A DNA stretch of 62,959 nt from Fragilaria radians (Eukaryota; Bacillariophyta; Fragilariophyceae; Fragilariales; Fragilariaceae): NCBI GenBank assembly GCA_900642245.1, contig CAAAJI010000008.1, positions 309,311 to 372,269 on the forward strand, read 5' to 3'. The notes beneath the pieces are model-generated. The model was not told the origin of the DNA and searched no databases. It worked only from the letters and a program-made list of their open reading frames with translations. This document shows, piece after piece, positions 11,023 through 22,598 of this stretch. The position numbers and the translations under genes are program-made. Within the stretch, counting starts at the first letter, position 1. Each line of letters opens with the position of its first letter.

Positions 11023-12810
11023 ATGACAGACTTGAACACTATTAGAATGATCCCCTTCTCTGGAAAGGTTGGAGAATGGCCAGTTGGGAGCCTGACATTT
11101 CTTGCAAATGCTAAGAGATATGGCTTTATCAATTTCTCATCGGGCAAGTTGTCAATTCCCAAAGTACATGAAAGGTGGGATGATGCTTCAGATATAAGAC
11201 AGATTATGTCCAAAATCAAAATGCTTAATGAAGTTGCTTTCACTGAACTCATTTTGTTGATTGATTTAAATTGTGGTCAGATTGGTCAAAGACAATTCAG
11301 TGCAAGAATAAATCAAATGACAATAGCGGGAGCAACTGAAGCACAATTGGATCAAATTATTGTATTGTTGTAAGACAGGACATGCTTAATGAAGTTGCTT
11401 TCACTGAACTCATTTTGTTGATTGATTTAAATTGTGGTCAGATTGGTCAAAGACAATTCAGTGCAAGAATAAATCAAATGACAATAGCGGGAGCAACTGA
11501 AGCACAATTGGATCAAATTATTGTATTGTTGTAAGACAGGACACGTGAAAAAATTATTTACATTGAAGTAGAAAGAATCTCAAGAAACAATATCCAAGCA
11601 AACATTGAGAGAGACTTTTATATCATTTTCGTGAGAGATTTGAGCGTTTGCGACTCAAAGTTCTGGGTACTGATTGTTGACGAATTTACTGACTATTGTT
11701 GGAGCCTACTCTTGAAGACAAAGAGTGAGTTGAAGACGAAAAAGATGTTCTTACTCACGGATTTGAAGATAGGCGGGATTCGAGCAAAATTCAAATAAAG
11801 GTTTCGGAATGAATGCAAGTCAAGAGGCTTTAATGTCAAGATTTAGTTTTCAGGTCCAATAAAACCACAGTGAAACGGTAAGGTAGACAGAAAAATTGCA
11901 AACCTATTACTGTAGAATTAGAGCTTAATTCTATTTTGCAGGACTTAAGGATGATTTAAGGTCTATTGTTTGGGCTGTGGGTGCTAGAATTTGTATAAGG
12001 GCACCGCAAGCAGGACTAAAGGGGTGTGTCCTTATCAATTGTGGTTTGGCTCAAAGCAAAACTTACAAAAAAGTCTAAAATCCATGGGAGAAATTGCTGT
12101 CGTTACTACAAAGAATGATTTTCAAGGAGAGTTAAGATGGTGGCACTTTTGCATGTTTATTCGATATAACGTCGATCCCGCTGTCGAAAGTTTTCAAATG
12201 TTGGACCTTGCAACAAAATATAAAATGAAATAAAGAGATGCTACATGATTCAAGTTGAATTGCAAGGATTGAATGCTCCATTTTGGATTATGTGAGTGAT
12301 GATGAAGACAGATTTCGGTTATACTTAATAAAGCTGATGACATTCAAGAGTCTCAGTTAAGTTCCACCACACAAGAAGGTAAAGACGCTGCTAATTTATA
12401 TCTTAATTGGCAAATGAGTCAAATAGAGAGCAGTTTTGACCCAGAGAATTTGTGGATCATTAAAAACTTGAGCAAGGGAGGGACATCCTTCTTGATAAAG
12501 CAAATATTGATCGGGAAACTTTATAGGAACCTACAATTTTTGATGATGCTTGGAATTATAGGGATCAAGTAGTCCAAGGGATGTGGAGAAGCGCAATCAA
12601 GAATGAGTTCAACAATATGTGAGATAAGAAAGTATGGGATGCTATACGCAATGAAGATATTGGAGATGGATTCACTGTAAATGGATTTTCAAGATCATAT
12701 AGTAAAGCCCCTGGTCTGGATTTTAATGAAAGTTTTCTCCATTGATCAAGGATGTCAGTTTTGAGTTATGTTCATCGTAAAGTTGATTTGGGGATTGTTT
12801 AGATTATCCA
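11023..12810 (+). mobile_element. Decayed Copia element, gag to reverse transcriptase
   Basis: Plus-strand fragments lie in Copia order. A gag start at 11,023 reads MIPFSGKVGEWPVGSLTFLA and carries the block FTELILLIDL. Integrase pieces follow: LIVDEFTDYCWSLLLKTKSE at about 11,670, a FSGP..PQ.NGKV region at about 11,850, and CPYQLWFGSKQNLQKSLKSM then GEIAVVTTK near 12,040. A reverse transcriptase start with KNEFNNM.DKKVWDAI and KAPGLDFNESF lies at about 12,590-12,750. Stops and frameshifts are frequent, so it is dead. The gag part contains an exact 161-bp tandem duplication. From 11,783 onward the sequence is also present at 16,891. Confidence 0.7.
11221..11542 (+). repeat. Perfect tandem duplication of 161 bp
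   Basis: Bases 11,221-11,381 are repeated immediately at 11,382-11,542 with no differences that I can see. The unit covers the 3' part of the gag remnant, including its stop codon, and ends in GTAAGACAGGAC. Either a very recent slippage or an assembly error is possible. Confidence 0.9.
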
Positions 12811-13347
12811 TTAGGGTTATAAAAAAAATTCGATATTTTGTGAGTGAACACTATTTTAATCTTTTATGTAGTAGTCACAGTTTTTATTTCAACTTGTTAG
12901 TTCAAGATCTCTTCAACAAGTTTCATCTTTTTCAAAAGAATAGTTAACTTTGCAACAGGTGTCGCCTCTTCATTACCTTTTCTGTTGTCAATACATTCTG
13001 AATTGATTTTCATTTTTAATCTTTGAAATTTTTAGATAAACACATCATTTGGTGTTGGCTTGCACAAGAGTCTCCACATTCAATGGGGAAGGAATGTGTG
13101 ACCTCTTTAGGTACGCAAACAAATTTGTTAGAAATTCTACTATCAAAAGCCTCATTCTACTTTGAAATCTTAAATTAACATCATTCTTAAAGAGCCCGCC
13201 ACATGTTACAAGGAGTTTTAGATCTCATGGATAGATTATCACTGACATTATTGAGGTAAGTCACAGAATATTCCTTAATGTCGTGGTGAATTCAAGTAAT
13301 TAGAACCTATGGAGTGATTGATTATTATAATAAGGATTAGCATGAGC

Positions 13348-14006
13348 TTAGGCATCAACTGTGAAATCGTCGTCTCCTTTCAAAGCTAAGAATGCTGTAA
13401 GGCCAACGATGGATATGCCAGCAAGTCCGAAGAACGCAATATTCACAGGGTCGCCCTCCTGTAGTCCCTGGAAGACTCCTTTCCCTTGGACTAATTCTTG
13501 CATGAAGGTCAATACGAATGCAACCTGTAAGGAAGAAAACATCAATGAGGAAATCAATAAAAAATTCTAGAATCAGAAGGCATTTATAATCATGTGATTT
13601 ACTCTTAATAGCCTCACGCAAGTCATGCTGAACCGAACCGAAGCAAACTAGGATACGGTGGAATCAGTTTGCACATTCTTTGTCAATGAATTTCTTTCTT
13701 GGTTAAGATGAAATGGACGTGAAATCACTATAATCCTGGGAATAGTATTTCCCAAAATCGTGGATTCAAAGAAATCCTGAATGAACTTACCTGTGCAACG
13801 CGACCATTCCAAATCTCAGCATTCTTTGCCAATCCCCATGGTGCTCGACCTTCATTAAAATTCCATCTCCTTTCGTTAAGTTGCAGCATATTCGACTTCG
13901 GGGGGCGTGAAGCAAGGTGATTATGCACACTTGGATTCGTTAAGAAAGCTGACACTGTCGCTGACATGGTAAGCACCATGAAACATAGGGATGAAAATTT
14001 CGACAT
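13348..14006 (-). CDS. HLIP/LIL-type chlorophyll-binding protein, left copy
   Basis: Two exons, 13,791-14,006 and 13,348-13,524, are joined across a 266-bp GT-AG intron (13,525-13,790) in phase 0 and give 130 residues. The N-terminus is a hydrophobic signal with VSA/F at about residue 20, the pattern for import into a secondary plastid. The mature part carries the chlorophyll-binding helix motif EIWNGRVAQ (64-72) continuing into VAFVLTFMQELVQGKG, which is the light-harvesting superfamily helix of HLIPs. A second hydrophobic segment (about 101-123) follows and the tail is acidic. HLIP-like proteins bind chlorophyll and carotenoid in thylakoids, and protect or help assemble photosystems. The intron cuts directly after the binding motif. 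The start is the only in-frame ATG before the signal. It is almost identical to the gene at 18,457 and probably its allele. Confidence 0.85.
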
Positions 14007-14110
14007 CGTTTGTGTTATCTTGTGACGTTGGGCACTTTAGTTCCCCAATTCCTTTTCTAGGACGCTAATCTCCCTTACTGAGGATTTTTGCTACACAATA
14101 CACTTCATCC

Positions 14111-14142
14111 ACGTCAGGGATAGAGTGAATAGCCACTGACGT
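14111..14142 (-). promoter_or_regulatory. Inverted pair of TGACGT (bZIP/aureochrome-type) motifs
   Basis: ACGTCA (14,111-14,116) and TGACGT (14,137-14,142) lie about 105 and 131 bases upstream of the HLIP start codon. TGACGT is the core bound by diatom bZIP factors, including the blue-light receptors called aureochromes, and it acts in CO2/cAMP response elements of Phaeodactylum. Both motifs are kept in the second copy. Function is inferred from motif and position only. Confidence 0.4.
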
Positions 14143-14169
14143 CGTTACAGTTGGTGTATATATCAAGTA

Positions 14170-16348
14170 AGACTACGAGTTAACTAATATTTGTTTTCGC
14201 AAAATGCAGTTTCTTGCTGAACTATGTTTTTTGAATACTCTCAATTCAAAAAATGACGTTCTCAAGAGGCCTTCTGAAGCGTCAAAGAGTTATGGGAATC
14301 CAGGTAATGTATGGAATCCAAGGTATCCAAGTCTACAATAGGGTTCAAAAAAGAATTGCAACCCTTAAACAATAGCATCAAGAAGCAAACTCAACTCATG
14401 CAAGGCAATAACGATATTGATAGCAAGGAATCTTCGTAAGTTGATCAGAAAGTAGCTTGATATGTTTTTTCTGTTGTGAGTTTCATTAATGTGAATTCGC
14501 AAGGGGTCATGTTTGCAAGGGCCTCTTTATTGTCTTTACCCATGTTGAAGAAAATTCAATGGGAAGATAGCTAGTTTAGAAGTACTTTTTTGCTGTCACA
14601 AAACTATCAATTGGAGAATTGAGGATTCCCATGGGAAAGAGCAAAAAAGTAAAACTCGTTATGTATTATCTTTCTAGCATAATGGTCTTGACGATACTTA
14701 CTTTCTCGGGATTCGATAGTATGTAGTGTAACAGAGAGATGTAAGTCTCCTCGATTAACGAAAAAGAAAAGTGCATTCTGGAAGCAATTTTGAAGGAATA
14801 TTCAATAATCATTCCCTACTATCGGAATTTCAAATAAATGTTCACAGACATGGTGGACTCAACAAATGGCAATCGGCTAAGAAAAATATTTGATTACATT
14901 ACCCATGCAATTCCAGGATGCGATTACCATCACCTAAAGAAAATGTACCTCTTCTTTACGGCACTCCTTAACCCAGGAAATGTTTCATGGAATCCATCAC
15001 AATTTCAGGCCAAGCAATTGATGCGTAATATCAACATTTGCCTATTTATGTACAATATAAAAAAATTCGAAATCATAGCCTGATTCCAATGTTGAAATTG
15101 TTAGAAGCTCCTACAGCATAGATCCCTTTGCCTAATTTGTATCACCCCTATGATTTATTTGATTAATGCATTTTGGTCCTTTCCACGCAACTGAATACGG
15201 CGATATACATTTAAATCGCTCGAACCCTCACTATATTAAAGCGCTTCCTCAGAAATTTAACCAAGAAAATGGTTGCCATATTTTGGCATTTACGCATGAT
15301 GGCATCCAGCATGCACCTTATCAAGTTACTCAGTTAGCCAATTCAGCTTTCCTGATGAGAAAACATAAGGACTAAATGAGGTGATTTTAACATTGGTACA
15401 TGATAATTTCCTGTATGAAATGCTGATATTTTGCATTTTGTGGAGGCAGTTTACTGTTTACCAATCCCTCAAAGTCTAAAGGCACCTATTTGGCATCTTG
15501 AATATGTTTCAAACTACTTTAATGAGAATTCCATTACTTTATGGAAAGAAATTGCTTGAAATACTTTCCAGAAATCAATCAATCATCGTTTGATCTTTAC
15601 ATTTGGGATAATTATTCAGAGTAGCTGAAAGACATTTCATAGCGCTGACCCATTCAACTAACAACGGCACCGTGAAAGTTGCTATGAAAAATCAAACAGT
15701 TCTCTTGGATGGTTGCCATAGATTTTCAATTCTCCCCATTGCTATAACAGTAGTGATGTACCCCTATGCGGATAATATTGACTGCAAATGATGCCTTCAT
15801 TACATGCATGACATTAACTACTGCTAGTCAGGAATGCATAAGCTGCTGCCTATTTTATTGAGAAAAAATCTGCTTCCCTCGTCAAAAATTCTTATTTTTA
15901 GAAACCTAAGAAAGGCCTGTCAATGCTTGCTCGCAGTTATTTTAACAACGCAAATTCCGATGAGCGGAAGGAATGATGGTTCCTTTACTAATTATGACTA
16001 ATGACACAATACGGTATTCTGACCTTTAGCTCATTATTATCTAGGTGCCTACCTGAATCGACATTTTGTTATGAAATAAACTTCGAATGAGAAATAAGCT
16101 AGACATTGAAAACGTGTTCTGTGAATGAGTCGATTTTTTGAATTTTTGTCTTGTCGTCATCACGTTTATTGGCAGGCGCTCTTTTTCCGTTTGTGCTAGT
16201 CATGGAGTAAAAATGCGAATTTCTTGCGCATACTGTGTAAAGTAGAATTTCTACATCACTGGACGAAATAATTCTGTTTGAACATTCTTTCTTACTGTTG
16301 AATCATCATTGGTTTCTTTCCCTTGTTACAGCCAACAACTACTGAAAA
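14170..16348. other. Intergenic, left copy; no convincing gene
   Basis: Two open frames on the plus strand (14,838-15,083 and 15,166-15,375) are also open in the right copy. In the first, eight of the nine codons that differ between copies change the amino acid, which argues against coding constraint. The rest is AT-rich with many stops. Confidence 0.4.
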
Positions 16349-16869
16349 ATGAAGAATTCAGTTCTTTTAACCATTATAGCTGTTTCACCATTCACTGCAG
16401 TGTTATGCGCCACATTGTGGGACAAAAATGTTACGACAACCTTGTCGAATGTTAATTTTGCCGGTGAGTCACAACACGAAACCATTGAATCAAAATTACG
16501 CTGAAGCACTCACCTCCAGTTTTTGTCGTGGTAGTGCCATTTCCGGGAATCGGTTGGCTGGAGCGCATTGCAACGCTGTCGACAGAATATAGATCAAGTG
16601 ATGGAACACTCTATAGTTCAGTGTATGACGCCATTTTGAGTGGTGCTCCGATGGATCACCCGTGTCAAAATTTCAATGCATACTTGAATTCGGTTTTCAT
16701 TCCTCCAAGATTGGCATCGTGGGTAGTTGACAATATCGGTGGAAATCTATTTTGGGGTCATTATATCTTGTGTTATCTGCGAAATTTTGTTGCAGCGATG
16801 CTTGTTTATTATGGGACTGCGAGCATATTTCACTATCATTGCTATGTTCATCCCCGATCGAAGGAAATT
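16349..16869 (+). CDS. ERG3: Sterol C5-desaturase, left copy, cut by the sequence gap
   Basis: Exon 1 (16,349-16,463) and the beginning of exon 2 (16,520-16,869) are joined across a 56-bp GT-AG intron in phase 1. They encode the first 155 residues of the protein seen in full at 21,415-22,598, with only a few substitutions (for example Thr/Ser near residue 59). The sequence runs into Ns before any histidine box. After the gap the sequence is a Copia remnant, not the rest of the gene. The truncation therefore reflects the end of a contig and should not be read as a biological pseudogene. Confidence 0.7.
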
Positions 16870-16889
16870 NNNNNNNNNNNNNNNNNNNN
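16870..16889. other. Assembly gap, 20 N
   Basis: Exactly 20 unknown bases. The round number suggests a placeholder used when contig ends overlap or when gap size is unknown. The flanks are the same locus at two different points. Confidence 0.95.
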
Positions 16890-16890
16890 A

Positions 16891-17900
16891 AGCAAAATTC
16901 AAATAAAGGTTTTCGGAATGAATGCAAGTCAAGAGGCTTTAATGTCAAGATTTAGTTTTCAGGTCCAATAACACCACAGTGAAACGGTAAGGTAGACAGA
17001 AAAATTGCAAACCTATTACTGTAGAATTAGAGCTTCATTCTATTTTGCAGGACTTAAGGATGATTTAAGGTCTATTGTTTGGGCTGTGGGTGCTAGAATT
17101 TGTATAAGGGCACCGCAAGCAGGACTAAAGGGGTGTGTCCTTATCAATTGTGGTTTGGTTCAAAGCAAAACTTACAAAAAAGTCTAAAATCCATGGGAGA
17201 AATTGCTGTCGTTACTACAAAGAATGATTTTCAAGGAGAGTAAAGATGGTGGCACTTTTGCATGTTTATTCGATATAACGTCGATCCCGCTGTCGAAAGT
17301 TTTCAAATGTTGGACGTTGCAACAAAATTTAAAATGAAATAAAGAGATGCTACATGTTTCAAGTTGAATTGCAAGGATTGAATGCTCCATTTTGGATTAT
17401 GTGAGTGATGATGAAGACAGATTTCGGTTATTCTTAATAAAGCTGATGACATTCAAGAGTCTCAGTTAAGTTCCACCACACAAGAAGGTAAAGACGCTGC
17501 TAATTTATATCTTAATTGGCAAATGAGTCAAATAGAGAGCAGTTTTGACCCAGAGAATTTGTGGATCATTAAAAACTTGAGCAAGGGAGGGACATCCTTC
17601 TTGATAAAGCAAATATTGATCGGGAAACTTTATAGGAACCTACAATTTTTGATGATGCTTAGAATTATAGGAATCAAGTAGTCCAAGGGATGTGGAGAAG
17701 CGCAATCAAGAATGAGTTCAACAATATGTGAGATAAGAAAGTATGGGATGCTATACGCAATGAAGATATTGGAGATGGATTCACTGTAAATGGATTTTCA
17801 AGATCATATAGTAAAGCCCCTGGTCTGGATTTTAATGAAAGTTTGCTCCATTGATCAAGGATGTCAGTTTTGTGTTATGTTCATCGTAAAGTTGATTTGG
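16891..17900 (+). mobile_element. Decayed Copia integrase and RT remnant, right copy
   Basis: This is the counterpart of 11,783-12,800 in the left copy. One frame at 17,005 shows the integrase block YYCRIRASFYFAGLKDDLRS then IVWAVGARICIRAP more cleanly than the left copy, where a substitution breaks it. The upstream gag part seen at 11,023 is missing because the contig begins here. Confidence 0.65.
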
Positions 17901-18456
17901 GGATTGTTTAGATTATCCATTAGGGTTATAAAAAAAATTCGATATTTTGTGAGTGAACACTATTTTAATCTTTTATGTAGTAGTCACAGTTTTTATTTCA
18001 ACTTGTTAGTTCAAGATCTCTTCATCAAGTTTCATCTTTTTCAAAAGAATAGTTAACTTTGCAACAGGTGTCGCCTCTTCATTACCTTTTCTATTGTCAA
18101 TACATTCTGAATAGATTTTCATTTTTAATCTTTGAAATTTTTAGATAAACACATCATTTGGTGTTGGCTTGCACAAGAGTCTCCACATTTAATGGGGAAG
18201 GAATGTGTGACCTCTTTAGGTACGCAAACAAATTTGTTAGAAATTCTACTATCAAAAGCCTCATTCTACTTTGAAATCTTAAATTAACATCATTCTTAAA
18301 GAGCCCGCCACATGTTACAAGGAGTTTTAGATCTCATGGATAGATTATCACTGACATTATTGAGGTAAGTCACAGAACATTCCTTAATGTCGTGGTGAAT
18401 TCAAGTAATTAGAACCTATGGAGTGATTGATTATTATAATAAGGATTAGCATGAGC

Positions 18457-19110
18457 TTAGGCATCAACTGTGAAATCGTCGTCTCCTTTCAAAGCTAAGA
18501 ATGCTGTAAGGCCAACGATGGATATGCCAGCAAGTCCGAAGAACGCAATATTCACAGGGTCGCCCTCCTGTAGTCCCTGGAAGACTCCTTTCCCTTGGAC
18601 TAATTCTTGCATGAAGGTCAATGTGAATGCAACCTGTAAGGAAGAAAACATCAATGAGGAAATCAATAACAAAATTCCAGAATCAGAAGGCATTTATAAT
18701 CATGTGATATACTCTTAATAGCCTCACGCAAGTCATGCTGAACCGAACCGAAGCAAACTAGGATACGGTGGAATCAGTTTGCACATTCTTTGTCAATGAA
18801 TTTCTTTCTTGGTTAAGATGATATGGACGTGAAATCACTATAATCCTGGCAATAGTATTTCCCAAAATCGTGGATTCAAAGAAATCCTGAATGGACTTAC
18901 CTGTGCAACGCGACCATTCCAAATCTCAGCATTCTTTGCCAATCCCCATGGTGCTCGACCTTCATTAAAATTCCATCTCCTTTCGTTAAGTTGTAGCATA
19001 TTCGACTTCGGGGGGCGTAGGTGACTATGCACACTTGGATTCGTTAAGAAAGCTGACACTGTCGCTGACATGGTAAGCACCATGAAACATAGGGATGCAA
19101 ATTTCGACAT
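18457..19110 (-). CDS. HLIP/LIL-type chlorophyll-binding protein, right copy
   Basis: Exons 18,901-19,110 and 18,457-18,633 are joined across a 267-bp phase-0 intron and give 128 residues. Compared with the copy at 13,348 it has Ala for Ser at residue 5, Ser for Asn in the transit region, loss of two residues before RPPKS, and Thr for Val just after the intron (VAFTLTF). The chlorophyll-binding motif EIWNGRVAQ and the second hydrophobic segment are unchanged. Targeting, fold and role are as for the first copy: a thylakoid pigment-binding stress or assembly protein made in the cytosol and imported into the plastid. The differences are of the size expected between alleles. Confidence 0.85.
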
Positions 19111-19195
19111 CGTTTGTGTTATCTTGTGACGTTGAGCACTTTAGTTCCCCAATTCCTTTTCTAGGAGGAGTTTTGCTACACAATACACTTCATCC

Positions 19196-19227
19196 ACGTC
19201 AGGGATAGAGTGAACAGCCACTGACGT
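19196..19227 (-). promoter_or_regulatory. Inverted pair of TGACGT motifs, right copy
   Basis: ACGTCA (19,196-19,201) and TGACGT (19,222-19,227) keep the spacing seen at 14,111-14,142 even though the sequence between them and the start codon has an indel. The pair is 86-117 bases upstream of the HLIP ATG at 19,110. Confidence 0.4.
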
Positions 19228-19259
19228 CGTTACAGTTGGTGTATATATCAAGTAAGACT

Positions 19260-21414
19260 ACGAGTTAACTAATAATTGTCTCAGTTTCTTGCTGAACTAT
19301 GTTTTTTGAATACTCTCAATTCAAAAAATGACGTTCTCAAGAGGCCTTTATCTAGGATTTCAAATACTTCTGAAGCGTCAAAGAGTTATGGGAATCCAGG
19401 TAATGTATGGAATCCAAGGTATCCAAGTCTACAATAGGGTTCAAAAAAGAATTGCAACCCTTAAACAATAGCATCAAGAAGCAAACTTAACTCATGCAAG
19501 GCAATAACGATATTGATAGCAAGGAATCTTCGTAAGTTGATCAGAAAGTAGCTTGATATGTTTTTTCCGTTGCGAGTTTCATTAATGTGAATTCGCAAGG
19601 GGTCATGTTTGCAAGGGCCTCTTTCTTGTCTTTACCCATGTTGAAGAAAATTCAATGGGAAGATAGCTAGATTAGAAGTACTTTTTTGCTGTCACAAAAC
19701 TATCAATTGGAGAATTGAGGATTCCCATGGGAAAGAGCAAAAAAGTAAAACTCGTTATGTATTATCTTTCTAGCATAATGGTCTTGACGATACTTACTTT
19801 CTCGGGATTCGATAGTATGTAGTGTAACAGAGAGATGTAAGTCTCCTCGATTAACGAAAAAGAAAAGTGTACTACGGAAACAATTTTGAAGGAATATTCA
19901 ATAATCATTCCCTACTATCGGAATTTCAAATAAATGTTCACAGACATGGTGGACTCAACAAATGGCAATCGGATAAGAAAAAAATTTGATTACATTACCC
20001 ATGCAATTACAGGATGCGATTACCATCAACTAAAGAAAATGTACCTCTTCTTTACGGCACTCCTTAACCCAGGAAATGTGTCATGGAATCCATCACAATT
20101 TCAGGCCCAGCAATTGATGAATAATATCAGCATTTGCCTATTTAAGTACAATATAAAAAAATTCGAAATCATAGCCTGATTCCAATGTTGAAATTGTTAG
20201 AAGCTCCTACAGCATAGATCCCTTTGCCTAATTTGTATCACCCCTATGATTTATTTGATTAATGCATTTTGGTCCTTTCCACGCAACTGAATACGGCGAT
20301 ATGCATTTAAATCGCTCGAACTCTCACTATATTAAAGCGCTTCCTCAGAAATTTAACCAAGAAAATGGTTGCCATATTTTGGCATTTACGCATGATGGCA
20401 TCCAGCATGCACCTTATCAAGTTACTCAATTAGCCCATTCAGCTTTCCTGATGAGAAAACATAGGGACTAAATGAGGTGATTTTAACATGGGTACATGAT
20501 AATTTCCTGTATGAAATGCTGATATTTTACATTTTGTGGAGGCAGTTTACTGTTTACCAATCCCTCAAAGTCCAAAGGCACCTATTTGACATCTTGAATA
20601 TGTTTCAAACTACTTTAATGAGAATTCCATTACTTTATGGAAAGAAATTGCTTGAAATACGTTCTCAATCATCGTTTGGTCTTTACATTTGGGATAATTA
20701 TTCAGAGTAGCCAAAAGACATTTCATAGCGCTGACCCATTCAACTAACAACGGCACCGTGAAAGTTGCTATGAAAAATCAAACAGTTCTCTTGGATGGTT
20801 GCCATAGATTTTCAATACTCCCCATTGCTATAACAGTAGTGATGTACCCCTATGCGGATAATATTGACTGCAAATGATGCCCTCATTACATGCATGACAT
20901 TAACTACTGCTAGTCAGGAATGCATAAGCTGCTGCCTATTTTATTGAGAAAAAATCTGCTTCCCTCGTCAAAAATTCTTCCTTTTAGAAACCTAAGAAAG
21001 GCCTGTCAATGTTTGCTCGCAGTTATATTAACAACGCAAATTCCGATGAGCGGAAGGAATGATGGTTCCTTTACTAATTATGACTAATGACACAATACGG
21101 TATTCTCACCTTTAGCTCAGTATTATCTAGGTGCCTATGAAATAAACTTCGAACGAGAAATAAGATAGACATTGAAAACGTGTTCTGTGAATGAGTCGAT
21201 TTTTTGAATTTTTGTCTTGTCGTCATCACGTTTATTGGCAGGCGCTCTTTTTCCGTTTCTGCTAGTCATGGAGTAAAAATGCGAATTTCTTGCGTATACT
21301 GTGTAAAGTAGAATTTCTACATCACTGGACGAAATAATTCTGTTTGAACATTCTTTCTTACTGTTGAATCATCATTGGTTTCTTTCCCTTGTTACAGCCA
21401 ACATCTACTGAAAA
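19260..21414. other. Intergenic, right copy; no convincing gene
   Basis: Counterpart of 14,170-16,348. The open frames at 19,934, 20,262 and 20,477 carry mostly amino-acid-changing differences relative to the left copy, or are not open there, so I do not call them genes. Confidence 0.4.
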
Positions 21415-22598
21415 ATGAAGAATTCAGTTCTTTTAACCATTATAGCTGTTTCACCATTCACTGCAGTGTTATGCGCCACATTGTGGGACAAAAATGTTAC
21501 GACAACCTTGTCGAATGTTAATTTTGCCGGTGAGTCACGACACAAAACCATTGAATCAAAATTACGCTGAAGCACTCACCTCCAGTTTTTGTCGTGGTAG
21601 TGCCATTTCCGGGAATCGGTTGGCTGGAGCGCATTGCAACGCTGTCGTCAGAATATAGATCAAGTGATGGAACACTCTATAGTTCAGTGTATGACGCCAT
21701 TTTGAGTGGTGCTCCGATGGATCACCCCTGTCAAAATTTCAATGCATACTTGAATTCGGTTTTCATTCCTCCAAGATTGGCATCGTGGGTAGTTGACAAT
21801 ATCGGTGGAAATCTATTTTGGGGTCATTATATCTTGTGTTATCTGCGAAATTTTGTTGCAGCGATGCTTGTTTATTATGGGACTGCGACCATATTTCACT
21901 ATCATTGCTATGTTCATCCCCGATCGAAGGAAATTTTCGCCAATCGTACTCGGCCTTCCTGGGAGACAATATGGGACCAAATAAAGCTGGCGCAAGCGAG
22001 TTTGTTTCTGTACACACTACTACCTGTATTGGACGAGTATCTAGTTGAAAGTGGATGGACTCAAGTCTACCACACAATCGATGACATCGGAGGGTGGCTA
22101 CCATTTTGTTTGTACACACTTTTGTACTTCTCTTTGGTTGAGATAGGTATTTATTGGATGCACCGTACACTGCATACCAATAAATTCCTCTACAGACACG
22201 TGCACATGTTGCATCACAAGTACAATCGAGCTGAAACGTTGACTCCTTGGTGCAGTATAGCATTTCACCCATTGGATGGTATTTTGCAAGCTTCACCTTA
22301 TGTCATCGCGCTATTCTTTGTGCCATGCCATTACGGCCTTCACGTATTGATGTTATTTTTCACTGCTATATGGGCAACTTACATTCATGATGCTATGGAT
22401 TTCAACTTGGATCCAATCATGGGTTCGAAATACCATACAGTACATCATACGCATTACATATACAATTACGGTCAAGTATTCACCTTCTGTGATAAATTTT
22501 GGGGTACATTAAAAATTCCAGAGGGCCCTACAGGAGTTCCATCTTCCAAGCGTTCCAAGTTGGAACCAACAAGCCGCATGATAAACAAAATGAAATAA
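21415..22598 (+). CDS. ERG3: Delta7-sterol C5(6)-desaturase
   Basis: Two exons (21,415-21,529 and 21,586-22,598) with a 56-bp phase-1 intron give 375 residues. The protein belongs to the fatty acid hydroxylase/sterol desaturase superfamily. It has three histidine boxes that bind the di-iron centre: HRTLH (231-235), HMLHH (245-249) and HTVHH (322-326). Blocks such as AFHPLDGILQASPYVIALF and IWATYIHD are typical of the ERG3/STE1/SC5D branch that introduces the C5 double bond into Delta7-sterols in the ER, using O2 and cytochrome b5. Several hydrophobic segments precede the boxes. The short first exon supplies a signal-anchor-like N-terminus; its ATG is the first in frame. Plain C4-methyl oxidase is a less likely alternative because of the HPLDG block. 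Confidence 0.9.

Larger units (their letters stand above)
11783..16869. repeat. Left copy of the ~5.05-kb repeated segment
   Basis: This stretch aligns from end to end with 16,891-21,935, with scattered substitutions and small indels, in the same orientation. It ends exactly at the N gap, inside the sterol desaturase gene. The other copy begins just after the gap, within a Copia remnant. That arrangement is what two overlapping, unmerged allelic contigs would give. See findings. Confidence 0.9.
16891..21935. repeat. Right copy of the ~5.05-kb repeated segment
   Basis: Collinear with 11,783-16,869. Differences include an extra T near 16,912, a 6-base loss in HLIP exon 1, a deletion upstream of HLIP near 19,165, and an insertion near 19,350. 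Beyond 21,935 this copy continues into unique sequence with the remainder of the desaturase gene. Confidence 0.9.

Noticed and set aside
14838..15375. Two open frames present in both copies of the repeated segment
   Set aside because: In the first frame eight of nine differing codons change the amino acid and one is silent, as expected without coding constraint. The second also carries mostly replacement changes, and neither resembles a known protein.
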